Shown here: positions 1 through 8,785 of the stretch, piece by piece
Layout of the letters: each line of letters begins with the position of its first letter
Position numbering within the stretch: position 1 is the first letter of the stretch
DNA from: Gemmobacter aquaticus
Lineage (GTDB): Bacteria > Pseudomonadota > Alphaproteobacteria > Rhodobacterales > Rhodobacteraceae
Direction of reading: 5' to 3'
DNA: 64,000 nt
NCBI RefSeq assembly: GCF_007859075.1
Contig: NZ_VOAK01000020.1
Span: 124,001 to 188,000, forward strand
The notes under the pieces: generated by a model
The model's database searches: none
Told to the model about the DNA's origin: nothing
The model's input: the letters and a program-made list of their open reading frames with translations, nothing else
Translations under genes and position numbers: made by a program

Positions 1-311
1 CGCTCATGCTCCAGTTGGATCATCGAGTTGAAGGCAAGCCCGGACGGCTCACGCCCGACGCGGCCCCAGAGTTGGTCGCCAAGACGCCCGAGCGCAATGG
101 CAAGCGTGAACACCTTGCTGATCGACTGGATCGAGAAGGGCGTCGTCGCCTCGCCCGCGGTAAAGGTTTGCCCATCCGCCGTGCAGACCGCCATGCCGAA
201 ATGGTCAACCGACACCCGGGCGAGTTCCGGGATATAGTCGGCGACGCGACCGCGCTCGGGCGCGGCCGCCATCTCGGCCCCGATACCGTCGAGAATCGCT
301 TGCAGGTCCAT
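1..311 (-). CDS. glsA: Glutaminase, N-terminal part (cut by window edge)
   Basis: The first 103 codons of a beta-lactamase-fold glutaminase, which hydrolyses glutamine to glutamate and ammonia. The visible part has the family's N-terminal [11 protein letters not shown] stretch, the [10 protein letters not shown] block carrying the catalytic Ser63-x-x-Lys66 pair, and the [11 protein letters not shown] block that helps form the active site. The rest of the gene lies to the left of the window. Its ATG shares one base with the TGA of hisH (TGATG), so it is very likely translated by coupling as the last visible gene of the his operon. That neighbour is unusual, because hisA is commonly found after hisH. 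The family call is secure from the motifs; whether the enzyme is complete cannot be seen. Confidence 0.85.
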   Translation of the reverse strand, partial: MDLQAILDGIGAEMAAAPERGRVADYIPELARVSVDHFGMAVCTADGQTFTAGEATTPFSIQSISKVFTLAIALGRLGDQLWGRVGREPSGLAFNSMIQLEHE

Positions 312-949
312 CAGGGGGTCCAGCGCAGGAAGTTTCCGATGATGCGCAGGCCGGTCGCCTGGGATTTCTCAGGGTGGAACTGGGTGCCCACCATATTGCC
401 CGCGCCAATGATCGCCGTGACGTCCCCGCCATAGTCGACATGGGCGAGCCGCTCCGAGGGCTTGTCCACGCGGAAAGCGTAGGAGTGGACGAAATAGGCG
501 TGGTCCCCGGTCGAGATGCCTTCAAGCACCGGGTGGGCGTTGTCGATCACCAGATCGTTCCAGCCCATGTGTGGCACTTTCAGATGTGGGTCGGTGGGGG
601 TGATACGGGTCACCTCGCCGCCGATCCAGTCGAAGCCGGGGGTGTCCTGATACTCGCGGCCCCAGGTCGCCATCATCTGCATGCCAACGCAGATGCCCAT
701 GAAGGGCCGGCCCTTCATCCGAACCGCCTCGGCAATAGCCTCGAACAGCCCGCCATATTCGCCGAGCGCGCGGCGGCAGGCGGGGAAGGCGCCATCGCCG
801 GGCAGCACGATGCGATCGGCGCGCGCCACATCCTCGGGGCGCGACGAGATGAGGATCTCGCCTCCGCCCACCTCTTGCGCCATGCGGGCAAAGGCCTTTT
901 CGGCGGAATGCAGGTTGCCGCTGTCATAATCGACGAGGACGGTCAGCAT
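311..949 (-). CDS. hisH: Imidazole glycerol phosphate synthase glutaminase subunit HisH
   Basis: A 212-residue class I glutamine amidotransferase that supplies ammonia to HisF for imidazole ring closure in histidine biosynthesis (cytoplasm, HisF-HisH heterodimer). The nucleophile elbow MGICVGMQ places the catalytic Cys at residue 87. The QFHPEKS block gives the His192/Glu194 pair that completes the triad. Length is normal for the family. It lies 58 bases after hisB on the same strand and overlaps the next gene, a glutaminase, by one base. HisF and HisA are not in the visible part. A single transcript hisB-hisH-glsA is the simplest reading. Confidence 0.96.
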   Translation of the reverse strand: MLTVLVDYDSGNLHSAEKAFARMAQEVGGGEILISSRPEDVARADRIVLPGDGAFPACRRALGEYGGLFEAIAEAVRMKGRPFMGICVGMQMMATWGREYQDTPGFDWIGGEVTRITPTDPHLKVPHMGWNDLVIDNAHPVLEGISTGDHAYFVHSYAFRVDKPSERLAHVDYGGDVTAIIGAGNMVGTQFHPEKSQATGLRIIGNFLRWTP

Positions 950-1007
950 GGAATGGCCTTTTTCGCTTTGGCCGCAGGCACCGGGGTGCTGCGGCTATCA
1001 GTGTCGG

Positions 1008-1595
1008 TCAGAGCGTGCCCTTGGTCGACGGGATCGCATCCGCCTTGCGCGGATCGGTCTCTACCGCCATGCGCAGCGCCCGCGCCACGGCCTTGAAGGC
1101 CGCCTCTGCGATGTGGTGGCTGTTCACCCCATGACGCAGGTCGATATGCAGCGTGATGCCGCCATGGGTGGCCAGCGCCTGAAAGAACTCGCGCACGAGC
1201 TCGGTGTCGAACGTGCCGATCTTCTGGGTCGGGAAGGGGACATTCCACACAAGGAAGGGCCGCCCCGACAGATCAAGCGCGCAATGCACCTGCGCGTCAT
1301 CCATCGGCAGGCTGCATTCGCCATAGCGGCGGATACCGCGCTTGTCGCCAAGCGCCTGTGTCAGTGCCTGTCCAAGCGCGATGCCGGTGTCCTCGACGGT
1401 GTGGTGGTCGTCAATGTGCAGGTCGCCCTTTGCGCGCAGCGTGATGTCGATCAGCGAGTGGCGGGCCAACTGGTCCATCATGTGATCAAAGAAGCCCACG
1501 CCCGATTGCATGTCATAGCGGCCGCTTCCGTCCAGATCGACGGCGATCGAGATTTCGGTCTCTGCTGTGCGGCGGGTAATTTCGGCCTTGCGCAT
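1008..1595 (-). CDS. hisB: Imidazoleglycerol-phosphate dehydratase HisB
   Basis: A 195-residue monofunctional dehydratase that converts imidazole glycerol phosphate to imidazole acetol phosphate, the sixth step of histidine synthesis. The manganese-binding histidine clusters are visible: [13 protein letters not shown] near residue 36 and DHHTVEDTG near residue 63, followed by the second set [13 protein letters not shown] and [12 protein letters not shown] in the C-terminal half. There is no histidinol-phosphatase extension of the enterobacterial kind, so this is the ordinary one-domain form. It heads the visible his operon and is followed by hisH. The next upstream features are tRNA genes read in the same direction, with a hairpin terminator between. 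Confidence 0.97.
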   Translation of the reverse strand: MRKAEITRRTAETEISIAVDLDGSGRYDMQSGVGFFDHMMDQLARHSLIDITLRAKGDLHIDDHHTVEDTGIALGQALTQALGDKRGIRRYGECSLPMDDAQVHCALDLSGRPFLVWNVPFPTQKIGTFDTELVREFFQALATHGGITLHIDLRHGVNSHHIAEAAFKAVARALRMAVETDPRKADAIPSTKGTL

Positions 1596-1684
1596 GACGC
1601 TCTCCGCTTGCGGTGTCGCGGGCGTTATAGGGCGGGCGGCGGCGCGAGGGAAGGGTTTGTGCAGCCGAGCCGGGCACTTGAGCC

Positions 1685-1717
1685 CAAAACGACGAAGGGC
1701 GGCCCGAGGGCCGCCCT
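1685..1717 (-). terminator. Rho-independent terminator after tRNA-Gly copy 3
   Basis: Read on minus, a perfect nine-base stem (1696-1704 with 1709-1717) with a four-base loop is followed by TCGTCGTTTT. It lies just after the last tRNA of the tandem group and before hisB, so it separates tRNA from his transcription. Confidence 0.75.
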
Positions 1718-1724
1718 GTTCGAC

Positions 1725-1799
1725 TGGAGCGGGCGATGAGATTCGAACTCACGACCCTAACCTTGGCAAGGTTATGCTCTACCCCTGAGCTACGCCCGC
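1725..1799 (-). tRNA. tRNA-Gly (anticodon GCC), third in transcript order
   Basis: Read on minus, a complete 75-base cloverleaf. The acceptor stem GCGGGCG pairs with CGCCCGC. The anticodon loop reads TTGCCAA, giving GCC for glycine. The T-loop is TTCGAAT and a CCA end is encoded at 1725-1727. The sequence is identical to the two upstream copies. Confidence 0.97.
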
Positions 1800-1873
1800 A
1801 CTCCGTGATGGGGCTTCTAGCGGGTGATGCGCAGCACCGCAAGGGGGATTTCGGTAGCGCGTGCGCGGGGGCC

Positions 1874-1904
1874 AGAAAAGCGAAAGGCGGCCCGAAGGCC
1901 GCCT
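1874..1904 (-). terminator. Terminator-like hairpin between tRNA-Gly copies 2 and 3
   Basis: Read on minus, an eight-base GC stem (1885-1892 with 1897-1904) is followed by TTCGCTTTTCT. It may end part of the transcripts or serve as a 3' processing signal for copy 2. Confidence 0.65.
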
Positions 1905-1912
1905 GCTTCGAT

Positions 1913-1987
1913 TGGAGCGGGCGATGAGATTCGAACTCACGACCCTAACCTTGGCAAGGTTATGCTCTACCCCTGAGCTACGCCCGC
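1913..1987 (-). tRNA. tRNA-Gly (anticodon GCC), second in transcript order
   Basis: Same 75-base sequence as the copy at 1725-1799, with acceptor, D, anticodon (GCC) and T arms all paired and an encoded CCA at 1913-1915. It lies 30 bases from the first copy and is followed by its own terminator-like hairpin. Confidence 0.97.
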
Positions 1988-2017
1988 ATCCTTGGCCTTG
2001 CGGCCGGGTATCCGAAC

Positions 2018-2092
2018 TGGAGCGGGCGATGAGATTCGAACTCACGACCCTAACCTTGGCAAGGTTATGCTCTACCCCTGAGCTACGCCCGC
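2018..2092 (-). tRNA. tRNA-Gly (anticodon GCC), first in transcript order
   Basis: Same 75-base sequence as the other two copies, with encoded CCA at 2018-2020. It is nearest the promoter at 2114-2142, so it is the first of the three to be transcribed. Confidence 0.97.
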
Positions 2093-2113
2093 GCTGCCGG
2101 TTCGGTGGAGGCG

Positions 2114-2142
2114 GATTTATGGGATCATGCCGGAGGCCGCAA
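2114..2142 (-). promoter_or_regulatory. Promoter of the tRNA-Gly group
   Basis: Read on minus, TTGCGG (2137-2142), a 17-base spacer and TAAATC (2114-2119), followed by a GC-rich stretch up to the first tRNA. This fits a housekeeping sigma-70-type promoter with the GC-rich discriminator common at stringently controlled stable-RNA genes. Confidence 0.6.
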
Positions 2143-2607
2143 GGGGAAAAAGACGGAGGTCACGCAGAAATTTGGTCGCAGGGGGCGGCAGGGCGGAATG
2201 GGGCCCTGGCGGCCCCTTGATGCCTTGAATGTGCTGGGGGGCTGGCTGGCACGTGCGAAATGGCTGGTGCTGGCGCGCGACCGGGCAGGTCTGGGTGTTC
2301 GGGGGAGAGTGGCTGGCTGGCACTGGCGAAAAGCTGGTGCTGGCTTGCTGCTTTGCGATTGGCTGCCACGTTCCTGTCAGGAAGGGGCGGCCATGTCTTC
2401 CTTGAGCAAACACTTAGGGCGCGAAAATGATAAGGTCAAGAAAAATGCAACAAAAACAAATAGTTGATAAGTTCTGTCGGGCATTGGGTGCAAAGGGAAA
2501 CTGTCAGGATCTGTAGCCCGCAACCTGGAAAGCGGGTGATTCAGACAGGAAAAGGGCGGCACGGGTTTTCCCTGCCGCCCTTGATGACACCGCAGGATCA
2601 AGCGGCG
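2143..2607. other. Intergenic stretch between tRNA promoter and pyc end
   Basis: No convincing gene. It holds an imperfect direct repeat of about 34 bases (2239-2273 and 2311-2344, both built on GGCTGGCTGGCAC...GCTGGTGCTGG), an AT-richer stretch near 2415-2465 and the pyc terminator at 2546-2582. Open frames here have no recognisable features. Confidence 0.6.
2546..2582 (-). terminator. Rho-independent terminator of pyc
   Basis: Read on minus, AAGGGCGGCA and TGCCGCCCTT form a stem followed by TTCC, 25 bases beyond the pyc stop codon. Confidence 0.8.
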
Positions 2608-5600
2608 TTATTCCAGTTCGATCAGCAGATCCTTTGCATCGATCTGCGTGCCTGCGCTCACGTGGACCAGCTTGACGGTCGCCTCGCGGTCGGCGTGCAG
2701 GCCGGTTTCCATCTTCATCGCCTCGATGGTCAGCAGCAGATCGCCCGCGCGCACCTTCTGCCCGGCCGTGACCGCGACGCTGGCGACCGATCCAGGCATC
2801 GGCGCGCCGATATGGCCGGGGTTGCCTTCCTGCGCCTTGGGTTTGGCGGCGGTCTTGGCCTTGACGGCACGGTTTGCAACGCGGATCACGCGCGGCTGGC
2901 CGTTCAGCTCGAAAAACACCTTCACGTCGCCGTCGTCGCCGGTTTCGCCCACGGCCTGCAGGCGGATCTCAAGCGTCTTGCCGGGATCGATCTCGGAGGT
3001 GATCTCCTCGCCCGGTTCCATCCCGTAGAAGAAGGTCCGTGTCGGCAAGGTGCGCACCGGGCCATAAAGGCGGTGGCGACCCATGTAGTCGAGGAAGACC
3101 TTGGGATACATCAGGTAGCCGTTCAGGTCCTCGTCATCGACGGTGAACCCGTTCAGTTCGGCCGACAGCTTCGCGCGCGTCGCCTCAAGGTCCACCGGGG
3201 CCATGCCGAGGCCGGGGCGGGTGGTCTGCGGCTTTTCGCCTTTCAGCACCTTCTTCTGGATCCCGGCGGGCCAGCCGCCATGGGGTTGGCCGAGATTGCC
3301 CTTCATCATGTCAACGACCGAGTCCGGGAAGGCGACGTCAACGCTTGGGTCTTCGACCTGCGCGCGGGTAAGGCCTTGCGCCACCATCATCAGCGCCATG
3401 TCGCCCACCACCTTGGACGAGGGCGTCACCTTCACGATGTCGCCGAACATCTGGTTCGCATCGGCATAGGCCTGCGCAACCTCGGGCCAGCGTTCTTCCA
3501 GACCCAGCGAGCGGGCCTGCGCCTTGAGGTTGGTGAACTGCCCGCCGGGCATTTCGTGCAGATAGACCTCGGAGGCGGGGGCCGGGATGCCGCTTTCAAA
3601 GGCGGAATACTGGGCGCGCACATGTTCCCAGTAGTTGGAGATCTCGCGAATAGCGGCAATGTCGAGCCCGGTGTCGCGTTCGGTATGGCGCAGCGCCTCG
3701 ACGATCGAGCCAAGACAGGGCTGAGAGGTGCCGCCCGAGAACGCGTCCATGGCCGCATCGACTGCATCGACACCCGCGTCGCAGGCCGCAAGCACAGTTG
3801 CCGCCGCAGCGCCGCTTGTGTCATGGGTGTGGAAGTGGATGGGCAGGCCCACCTCTTGCCGCAGCGTCTTGATCAGCACTCGGGCGGCGGCGGGCTTCAG
3901 AAGCCCGGCCATATCCTTCAGGCCCAGCACATGCGCGCCGGCGCCCTTCAGCTCCTTGGCCATGCCGACGTAGTATTTCAGATCATACTTGGCGCGGTTC
4001 GGGTCAAGCAGATCGCCGGTGTAGCAGATCGTGCCTTCGCAGACCTTGTTCGCCTCGATCACCGCGTCCATCGCGACGCGCATGTTGTCGACCCAGTTCA
4101 GGCTGTCGAAGACGCGGAACACATCAACCCCGGTCGCAGCGGCCTGTTTGACGAAGGCCTGCACCACATTGTCGGGGTAGTTGGTATAGCCCACGCCATT
4201 GCTGGCGCGCAGCAGCATCTGGGTCATCAGGTTCGGCATGGCGGCACGCAGGTCGCGCAGGCGCTGCCAGGGGCATTCCTGAAGGAAGCGGTAGGCCACG
4301 TCGAAGGTCGCGCCACCCCAGCATTCAACGCTGAACAACTGGGGCAGGTTCGCGGCATAGGCTGGTGCCACGCGGATCATGTCGATCGACCGCATCCGGG
4401 TGGCAAGCAAGCTCTGGTGGCCGTCGCGCATGGTTGTGTCGGTGATCAGCACCTTGGTCTGCGCGCGCATCCAGTCGGCGACGGCCTGCGGCCCCTTCTG
4501 TTCCAGAAGATTGCGCGTGCCCATCGCAGGATCGGACTTGGCGGCTGGCGGACGCGGCGCCCGCACCTCGGCCGCAGGGCGCGGACGGCCCGCAGTCTCG
4601 GGGTGCCCGTTCACGGTGATGTCGGCGATATAGGTCAAGATCTTCGTCGCCCGGTCCTTGCGCTTCTTGAAGGCAAAGAGGTCAGGCGTCGTGTCGATGA
4701 ACTTGGTCGTGTAGGTGTCATCAAGGAAGGTCGGGTGGCGCAGCAGGTTGATGACGAAATCGATGTTGGTCGATACGCCTCGGATGCGGAACTCGCGCAG
4801 TGCCCGGATCATCCGGTTGATCGCCAGATCGGGCGTCTGCGCCCAGGCCGTGACCTTGACCAGCAGCGAGTCGTAATAGCGCGTGATGACTGCGCCGGCA
4901 TAGGCAGTGCCGCCATCCAGACGGATGCCGTTGCCAGTGGCCGAACGATAGGCGGTGATCCGACCGTAGTCGGGAATGAAGTTGTTCTGCGGGTCTTCCG
5001 TCGTCACCCGGCACTGCAGCGCATGGCCCATCAGGCGCACGCCCTCCTGGCTGGCAACGCCCGTCGCTTCGGCCAGTGTCTTGCCCTCGGCGATCAGGAT
5101 CTGGGCCTGCACGATGTCAATGCCGGTCACCTGTTCGGTGACGGTATGTTCCACCTGCACGCGGGGGTTCACCTCGATGAAGTAGAACTTGCCCTCGTCC
5201 ATATCCATCAGGAATTCGACTGTGCCGGCACATTCATAGTTCACATGCTGGCAGATGCGCTTGCCCAACTCGCAGATCTCGGCGCGTTGCGCGTCGGTCA
5301 GGTAGGGGGCGGGGGCGCGCTCGACGACCTTCTGGTTGCGGCGCTGCACGGTGCAGTCGCGCTCATAAAGGTGATAGATCGTGCCGTGCTTGTCGCCGAG
5401 GATCTGCACCTCGACGTGGCGGGCGCGCAGGATCATCTTTTCCAGATAGCCCTCGCCATTGCCGAAGGCGGCCTCGGCCTCGCGCCGACCCTCCAGCACC
5501 TTGGCCTCAAGCTCTTCGGGGGTGTTGATCGGGCGCATGCCGCGACCGCCGCCGCCCCAGCTTGCCTTGAGCATCAGGGGGTAGCCGATCTCGGCGGCCT

Positions 5601-6048
5601 CTTTGCGGATCGCGTCAAAGTCGGTGCCCAGTACCTCGGTCGCGGGGATGACCGGAACGCCCGCCTGAATCGCGACCCGCCGGGCGCTTGCCTTGTCGCC
5701 AAGAGCGCGCATCGTCTCGGCCTTGGGGCCGATGAAGGTGATGCCCGCCTGTTCGCAAGCCTCTACAAAATCAGGATTTTCAGACAGAAGCCCATAGCCT
5801 GGATGGATCGCATCGGCGCCCGACAGCTTGGCCACGCGGATGATTTCGGGGATCGAGAGATAGGCGCCAACCGGCGAGAGGCCCTCACCGATCAGATAGG
5901 CCTCGTCCGCCTTGAAGCGGTGCAGCGAAAGCTTGTCTTCCTCGGCATAGACGGCAACCGTCTTCTTGCCCATCTCGTTTGCCGCGCGCATCACGCGGAT
6001 CGCGATCTCGCCACGGTTGGCAATCAGAATCTTGCGGAATTCGGTCAT
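2608..6048 (-). CDS. pyc: Pyruvate carboxylase
   Basis: A 1146-residue single-chain biotin enzyme that carboxylates pyruvate to oxaloacetate, the main anaplerotic reaction (cytoplasm, tetramer). Domain order: biotin carboxylase, residues about 4-450, with the glycine-rich SWGGGGRGM ATP loop and EVNPRVQVEHTVTE; carboxyltransferase, about 535-800, starting at DTTMRDGHQSLLATR and containing the FHTHDTSG metal-site block; a conserved linker domain; and a C-terminal biotinyl domain with EAMKMETG, where Lys1112 is the biotin attachment site. Full length for the family. The upstream region (6049-6295) carries several palindromes suited to regulator binding. The gene is monocistronic, with its own terminator. 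Confidence 0.98.
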   Translation of the reverse strand: MTEFRKILIANRGEIAIRVMRAANEMGKKTVAVYAEEDKLSLHRFKADEAYLIGEGLSPVGAYLSIPEIIRVAKLSGADAIHPGYGLLSENPDFVEACEQAGITFIGPKAETMRALGDKASARRVAIQAGVPVIPATEVLGTDFDAIRKEAAEIGYPLMLKASWGGGGRGMRPINTPEELEAKVLEGRREAEAAFGNGEGYLEKMILRARHVEVQILGDKHGTIYHLYERDCTVQRRNQKVVERAPAPYLTDAQRAEICELGKRICQHVNYECAGTVEFLMDMDEGKFYFIEVNPRVQVEHTVTEQVTGIDIVQAQILIAEGKTLAEATGVASQEGVRLMGHALQCRVTTEDPQNNFIPDYGRITAYRSATGNGIRLDGGTAYAGAVITRYYDSLLVKVTAWAQTPDLAINRMIRALREFRIRGVSTNIDFVINLLRHPTFLDDTYTTKFIDTTPDLFAFKKRKDRATKILTYIADITVNGHPETAGRPRPAAEVRAPRPPAAKSDPAMGTRNLLEQKGPQAVADWMRAQTKVLITDTTMRDGHQSLLATRMRSIDMIRVAPAYAANLPQLFSVECWGGATFDVAYRFLQECPWQRLRDLRAAMPNLMTQMLLRASNGVGYTNYPDNVVQAFVKQAAATGVDVFRVFDSLNWVDNMRVAMDAVIEANKVCEGTICYTGDLLDPNRAKYDLKYYVGMAKELKGAGAHVLGLKDMAGLLKPAAARVLIKTLRQEVGLPIHFHTHDTSGAAAATVLAACDAGVDAVDAAMDAFSGGTSQPCLGSIVEALRHTERDTGLDIAAIREISNYWEHVRAQYSAFESGIPAPASEVYLHEMPGGQFTNLKAQARSLGLEERWPEVAQAYADANQMFGDIVKVTPSSKVVGDMALMMVAQGLTRAQVEDPSVDVAFPDSVVDMMKGNLGQPHGGWPAGIQKKVLKGEKPQTTRPGLGMAPVDLEATRAKLSAELNGFTVDDEDLNGYLMYPKVFLDYMGRHRLYGPVRTLPTRTFFYGMEPGEEITSEIDPGKTLEIRLQAVGETGDDGDVKVFFELNGQPRVIRVANRAVKAKTAAKPKAQEGNPGHIGAPMPGSVASVAVTAGQKVRAGDLLLTIEAMKMETGLHADREATVKLVHVSAGTQIDAKDLLIELE

Positions 6049-6140
6049 CGTTCCCCTCCGATGTCAGCACCGCACCAGCCGGCGCCGGGGTCACTCTAGG
6101 GGTGCTGCGATGCAGCGCAAGGGCGGTATACGACAATTCT

Positions 6141-6174
6141 GCAAAGCTTTGCGAAATATTCAGCGCAATTTCGC
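6141..6174. promoter_or_regulatory. Palindromes with TTTGC/GCAAA half-sites upstream of pyc
   Basis: GCAAAGCTTTGC at 6141-6152 is a perfect 12-base palindrome. It is followed by an inverted repeat GCGAAAT...ATTTCGC (6151-6157 and 6168-6174). TTTGCAAA-like half-sites are the type bound by short-chain acyl-CoA regulators such as PccR/RamB; the match is imperfect, so the identity of the protein is inference. Confidence 0.45.
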
Positions 6175-6206
6175 AACTGCAAACCATACGATCACGGCGC
6201 TCATTG

Positions 6207-6218
6207 GTTAGCGCTAAC
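6207..6218. promoter_or_regulatory. LacI-family-type operator upstream of pyc
   Basis: GTTAGCGCTAAC is a perfect 12-base palindrome with the central CG typical of LacI-family operators. It lies 159 bases from the pyc start. CceR, a LacI-type regulator of central carbon metabolism in Rhodobacter, is a plausible candidate by inference. Confidence 0.55.
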
Positions 6219-6239
6219 ATTCAGCAATCGGCAAGATTG

Positions 6240-6254
6240 GAACATTCAAGGAAC
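6240..6254 (+). promoter_or_regulatory. LexA box of the uvrD/pcrA gene
   Basis: GAAC-ATTCAAG-GAAC is the exact complement form of the alphaproteobacterial SOS box GTTC-N7-GTTC. It lies 42 bases before the helicase start codon, where it would cover the promoter. It implies DNA-damage induction of the helicase. Confidence 0.75.
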
Positions 6255-6295
6255 GCAGCCTTTCCAAGGCGGAACGGAGCGACTATTCTGCCCCT

Positions 6296-8713
6296 ATGAG
6301 CGGATTTGATGAATCAGAGGCCTTCGAGGCCGCAGTTCCCCTGTCGCAGCGTGCCATGGCGGCGCGGCCGATGCCGTATCTGGATGATCTGAACCCGGCA
6401 CAGCGGGCCGCTGTTCTGGCGCTGGATGGCCCGGTGCTGATGCTGGCGGGCGCAGGGACCGGCAAGACCAAGGCGCTGACAAGCCGGATCGTGCATCTTC
6501 TGGCCACTGGCAAGGCACGCCCGAACGAAATCCTCGCCGTGACCTTTACCAACAAGGCCGCGCGCGAGATGAAGGAGCGGGTGGCGCGACTGCTGGGGCA
6601 GGTGGAGGGGATGCCCTGGATGGGCACCTTCCATTCGATCAGCGTCAAGATCCTGCGCCGGCATGCCGAGCTGGTGGGGCTGAAGTCGAACTTCACCATC
6701 CTTGATACAGACGATCAGCTGCGCCTGCTGAAGCAGCTGATCATCGCTGCCAACATGGATGAAAAGCGCTGGCCCGCGCGGGCGCTGGCGGGGCTGATCG
6801 ACCACTGGAAGAACCGCGCCTGGACGCCAGCCAAAGTGCCCTCGTCAGAGGCGGGGGGCTTCAATAACCGCGGGACCGAGCTTTACGAGCAGTATCAGGA
6901 ACGTCTGCGCACGCTGAACGCCTGCGATTTCGGCGACCTGCTCATGCATTGCGTCACGATCTTTCAGGCGCACCCGGATGTGCTGGAGCAGTATCAGCGC
7001 TGGCTGCGCTACATCATGGTGGATGAGTATCAGGATACCAACGTCGCGCAGTATCTTTGGTTGCGCCTGCTGGCGCAGGGGCATCGCAACATCTGTTGCG
7101 TGGGCGATGACGATCAGTCGATCTATGGCTGGCGTGGCGCCGAGGTGGGCAACATCCTGCGGTTCGAAAAGGACTTTCCGGGCGCGCAGGTTATCCGGCT
7201 GGAACAGAACTACCGATCGACCGAACATATCCTTGCCGCAGCCTCAGGCGTGATCGCGGCCAATGCCGGCCGGCTTGGCAAGACGCTGTGGACCGAGGCG
7301 AAAGGCGGAGAGAAGCTGCGTCTGATCGGCCATTGGGATGGCGAGGAAGAGGCGCGCTGGATCGGGGACGAGATCGAGGCGCTTCAACGCGGCGGTCGGC
7401 GCGATCCGGTCAGCCTGAACGCGCAAGCGATCCTCGTGCGCGCCAGCCACCAGATGCGCGCCTTCGAGGACCGGTTCCTGACAATCGGCTTGCCCTATCG
7501 CGTCGTAGGCGGCCCGAGGTTCTATGAACGTCTCGAGATCCGCGATGCTATGGCCTATTTCCGGCTGGCGGTCAGCCCCGACGATGATCTGGCCTTCGAG
7601 CGTGTGGTGAATACGCCCAAGCGCGGCCTTGGCGACAAGGCCCAGCAGGATATCCAGCGCACCGCCCGCGCAAGCGGGGTCAGCCTTCTGGAAGGCGCGC
7701 GCGAACTGGTGGTCTCGGGCGGAATCGGCGGCAAGGGGGCAGGGCAGTTGCGTGCCTTTGTCGAGGGGGTCGATCGCTGGCATGCGGCGATCCTGAACGC
7801 CCGCCCGCAGCTTGCCGATGCGGTGATCGAGCCCATGTTGCCCGAGACGCCGCCCCATGCCGATCTGTCGCATGTGCGCCTGGCCGAAGTGATCCTTGAG
7901 GAATCGGGTTATGTCTCGATGTGGCAGAACGACAAGACGCCCGAGGCTGCGGGGCGGCTGGAGAACCTGAAGGAACTGGTCAAGGCGCTGGAGCAGTTCG
8001 ACAGCCTGCAGGGTTTTCTGGAGCACGTCGCGCTGATCATGGACAATGACACCGAGGATGCGACCGAAAAGGTCACCATCATGACGCTGCACGCTGCCAA
8101 GGGGTTGGAGTTTCCGGTGGTCTTTCTCCCGGGCTGGGAGGACGGGCTGTTCCCGAGCCAGCGCAGCATGGATGAAAGCGGTCAGAAGGGGCTCGAGGAA
8201 GAGCGGCGGCTCGCCTATGTCGGGATCACGCGAGCCGAGCGGCTGTGCACGATTAGCTTTGCCGCCAACCGTCGGGTCTATGGTCAATGGCAGAGCCAAC
8301 TGCCGTCGCGGTTCATTGACGAGTTGCCCGCGCGGGATGTGGATGTTCTGACCCCACCCGGACTTTACGGCGGCGGCTTCGGCGCCGCGGCGGGTTTGGG
8401 GGGCGGGTCACAGATTGAGGAGCGCGCGACGCGGGCCGATGTCTATAACTCTCCCGGATGGCGGCGGATGCAGGATCGAAGCGCCAGCCGTCCCATCGCC
8501 GCGCCGAAGGAGGGCCGCAGCTCGGTCATCGACCTTGCGGCCGTGTCACGCTTTGCCGAGGGCGACCGGGTCTTCCACCAGAAATTTGGCTATGGGACGG
8601 TGATGGCGATCGAGGGTGACAAGCTCGATATCGCCTTTGACAAGGCCGGTACGAAGAAAGTGGTCGCGGGCTTTGTGACCGAGGCGCAATCCGCCGATGA
8701 TGTGCCCTTTTAA
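6296..8713 (+). CDS. uvrD: ATP-dependent DNA helicase UvrD/PcrA
   Basis: An 805-residue superfamily 1 helicase, 3'-5', used in nucleotide excision and mismatch repair and for removing proteins from DNA. The Walker A GAGTGKT ends at Thr59. Motif Ia TFTNKAAREM, motif II VDEYQDT, motif III GDDDQSIYGWRGA, motif IV EQNYRST, motif V MTLHAAKGLEFP and motif VI VGITRAER all follow in order. The C-terminal 50 residues form the Tudor-like module (KFGYGTVMAIEGDKLDIAFD) that in UvrD/PcrA contacts RNA polymerase. The LexA box at 6240-6254 places it under SOS control. It is divergent from pyc. UvrD and PcrA cannot be told apart by sequence alone in this group. Confidence 0.96.
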   Translation: MSGFDESEAFEAAVPLSQRAMAARPMPYLDDLNPAQRAAVLALDGPVLMLAGAGTGKTKALTSRIVHLLATGKARPNEILAVTFTNKAAREMKERVARLLGQVEGMPWMGTFHSISVKILRRHAELVGLKSNFTILDTDDQLRLLKQLIIAANMDEKRWPARALAGLIDHWKNRAWTPAKVPSSEAGGFNNRGTELYEQYQERLRTLNACDFGDLLMHCVTIFQAHPDVLEQYQRWLRYIMVDEYQDTNVAQYLWLRLLAQGHRNICCVGDDDQSIYGWRGAEVGNILRFEKDFPGAQVIRLEQNYRSTEHILAAASGVIAANAGRLGKTLWTEAKGGEKLRLIGHWDGEEEARWIGDEIEALQRGGRRDPVSLNAQAILVRASHQMRAFEDRFLTIGLPYRVVGGPRFYERLEIRDAMAYFRLAVSPDDDLAFERVVNTPKRGLGDKAQQDIQRTARASGVSLLEGARELVVSGGIGGKGAGQLRAFVEGVDRWHAAILNARPQLADAVIEPMLPETPPHADLSHVRLAEVILEESGYVSMWQNDKTPEAAGRLENLKELVKALEQFDSLQGFLEHVALIMDNDTEDATEKVTIMTLHAAKGLEFPVVFLPGWEDGLFPSQRSMDESGQKGLEEERRLAYVGITRAERLCTISFAANRRVYGQWQSQLPSRFIDELPARDVDVLTPPGLYGGGFGAAAGLGGGSQIEERATRADVYNSPGWRRMQDRSASRPIAAPKEGRSSVIDLAAVSRFAEGDRVFHQKFGYGTVMAIEGDKLDIAFDKAGTKKVVAGFVTEAQSADDVPF

Positions 8714-8740
8714 TCTGGCGAAGGCGGGGGCTGTCTGCCC

Positions 8741-8775
8741 CCGCACCCCCGAGGATATTTAGGAAAAGAAGAAGG
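8741..8775. repeat. Conserved 3'-end repeat between convergent genes
   Basis: The stretch around GAGGATATTTAGGAAAAG lies between the convergent uvrD and benE stops. It resembles, as a diverged member, the 3'-end element found at 20455-20475 and twice at 40504-40600. Such A/T islands after GC-rich stems act as transcription ends. Confidence 0.4.
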
Positions 8776-8785
8776 TGCGGGCGGC

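Noticed and set aside
2105-2467. 120-codon frame beside the tRNA-Gly genes
   Set aside because: It runs through the tRNA promoter and a direct repeat, has no known domain and unusual composition.
2464-6099. 1211-codon open frame on plus
   Set aside because: It lies antisense to pyruvate carboxylase, whose domains are complete; the frame is a GC-rich shadow without recognisable domains.
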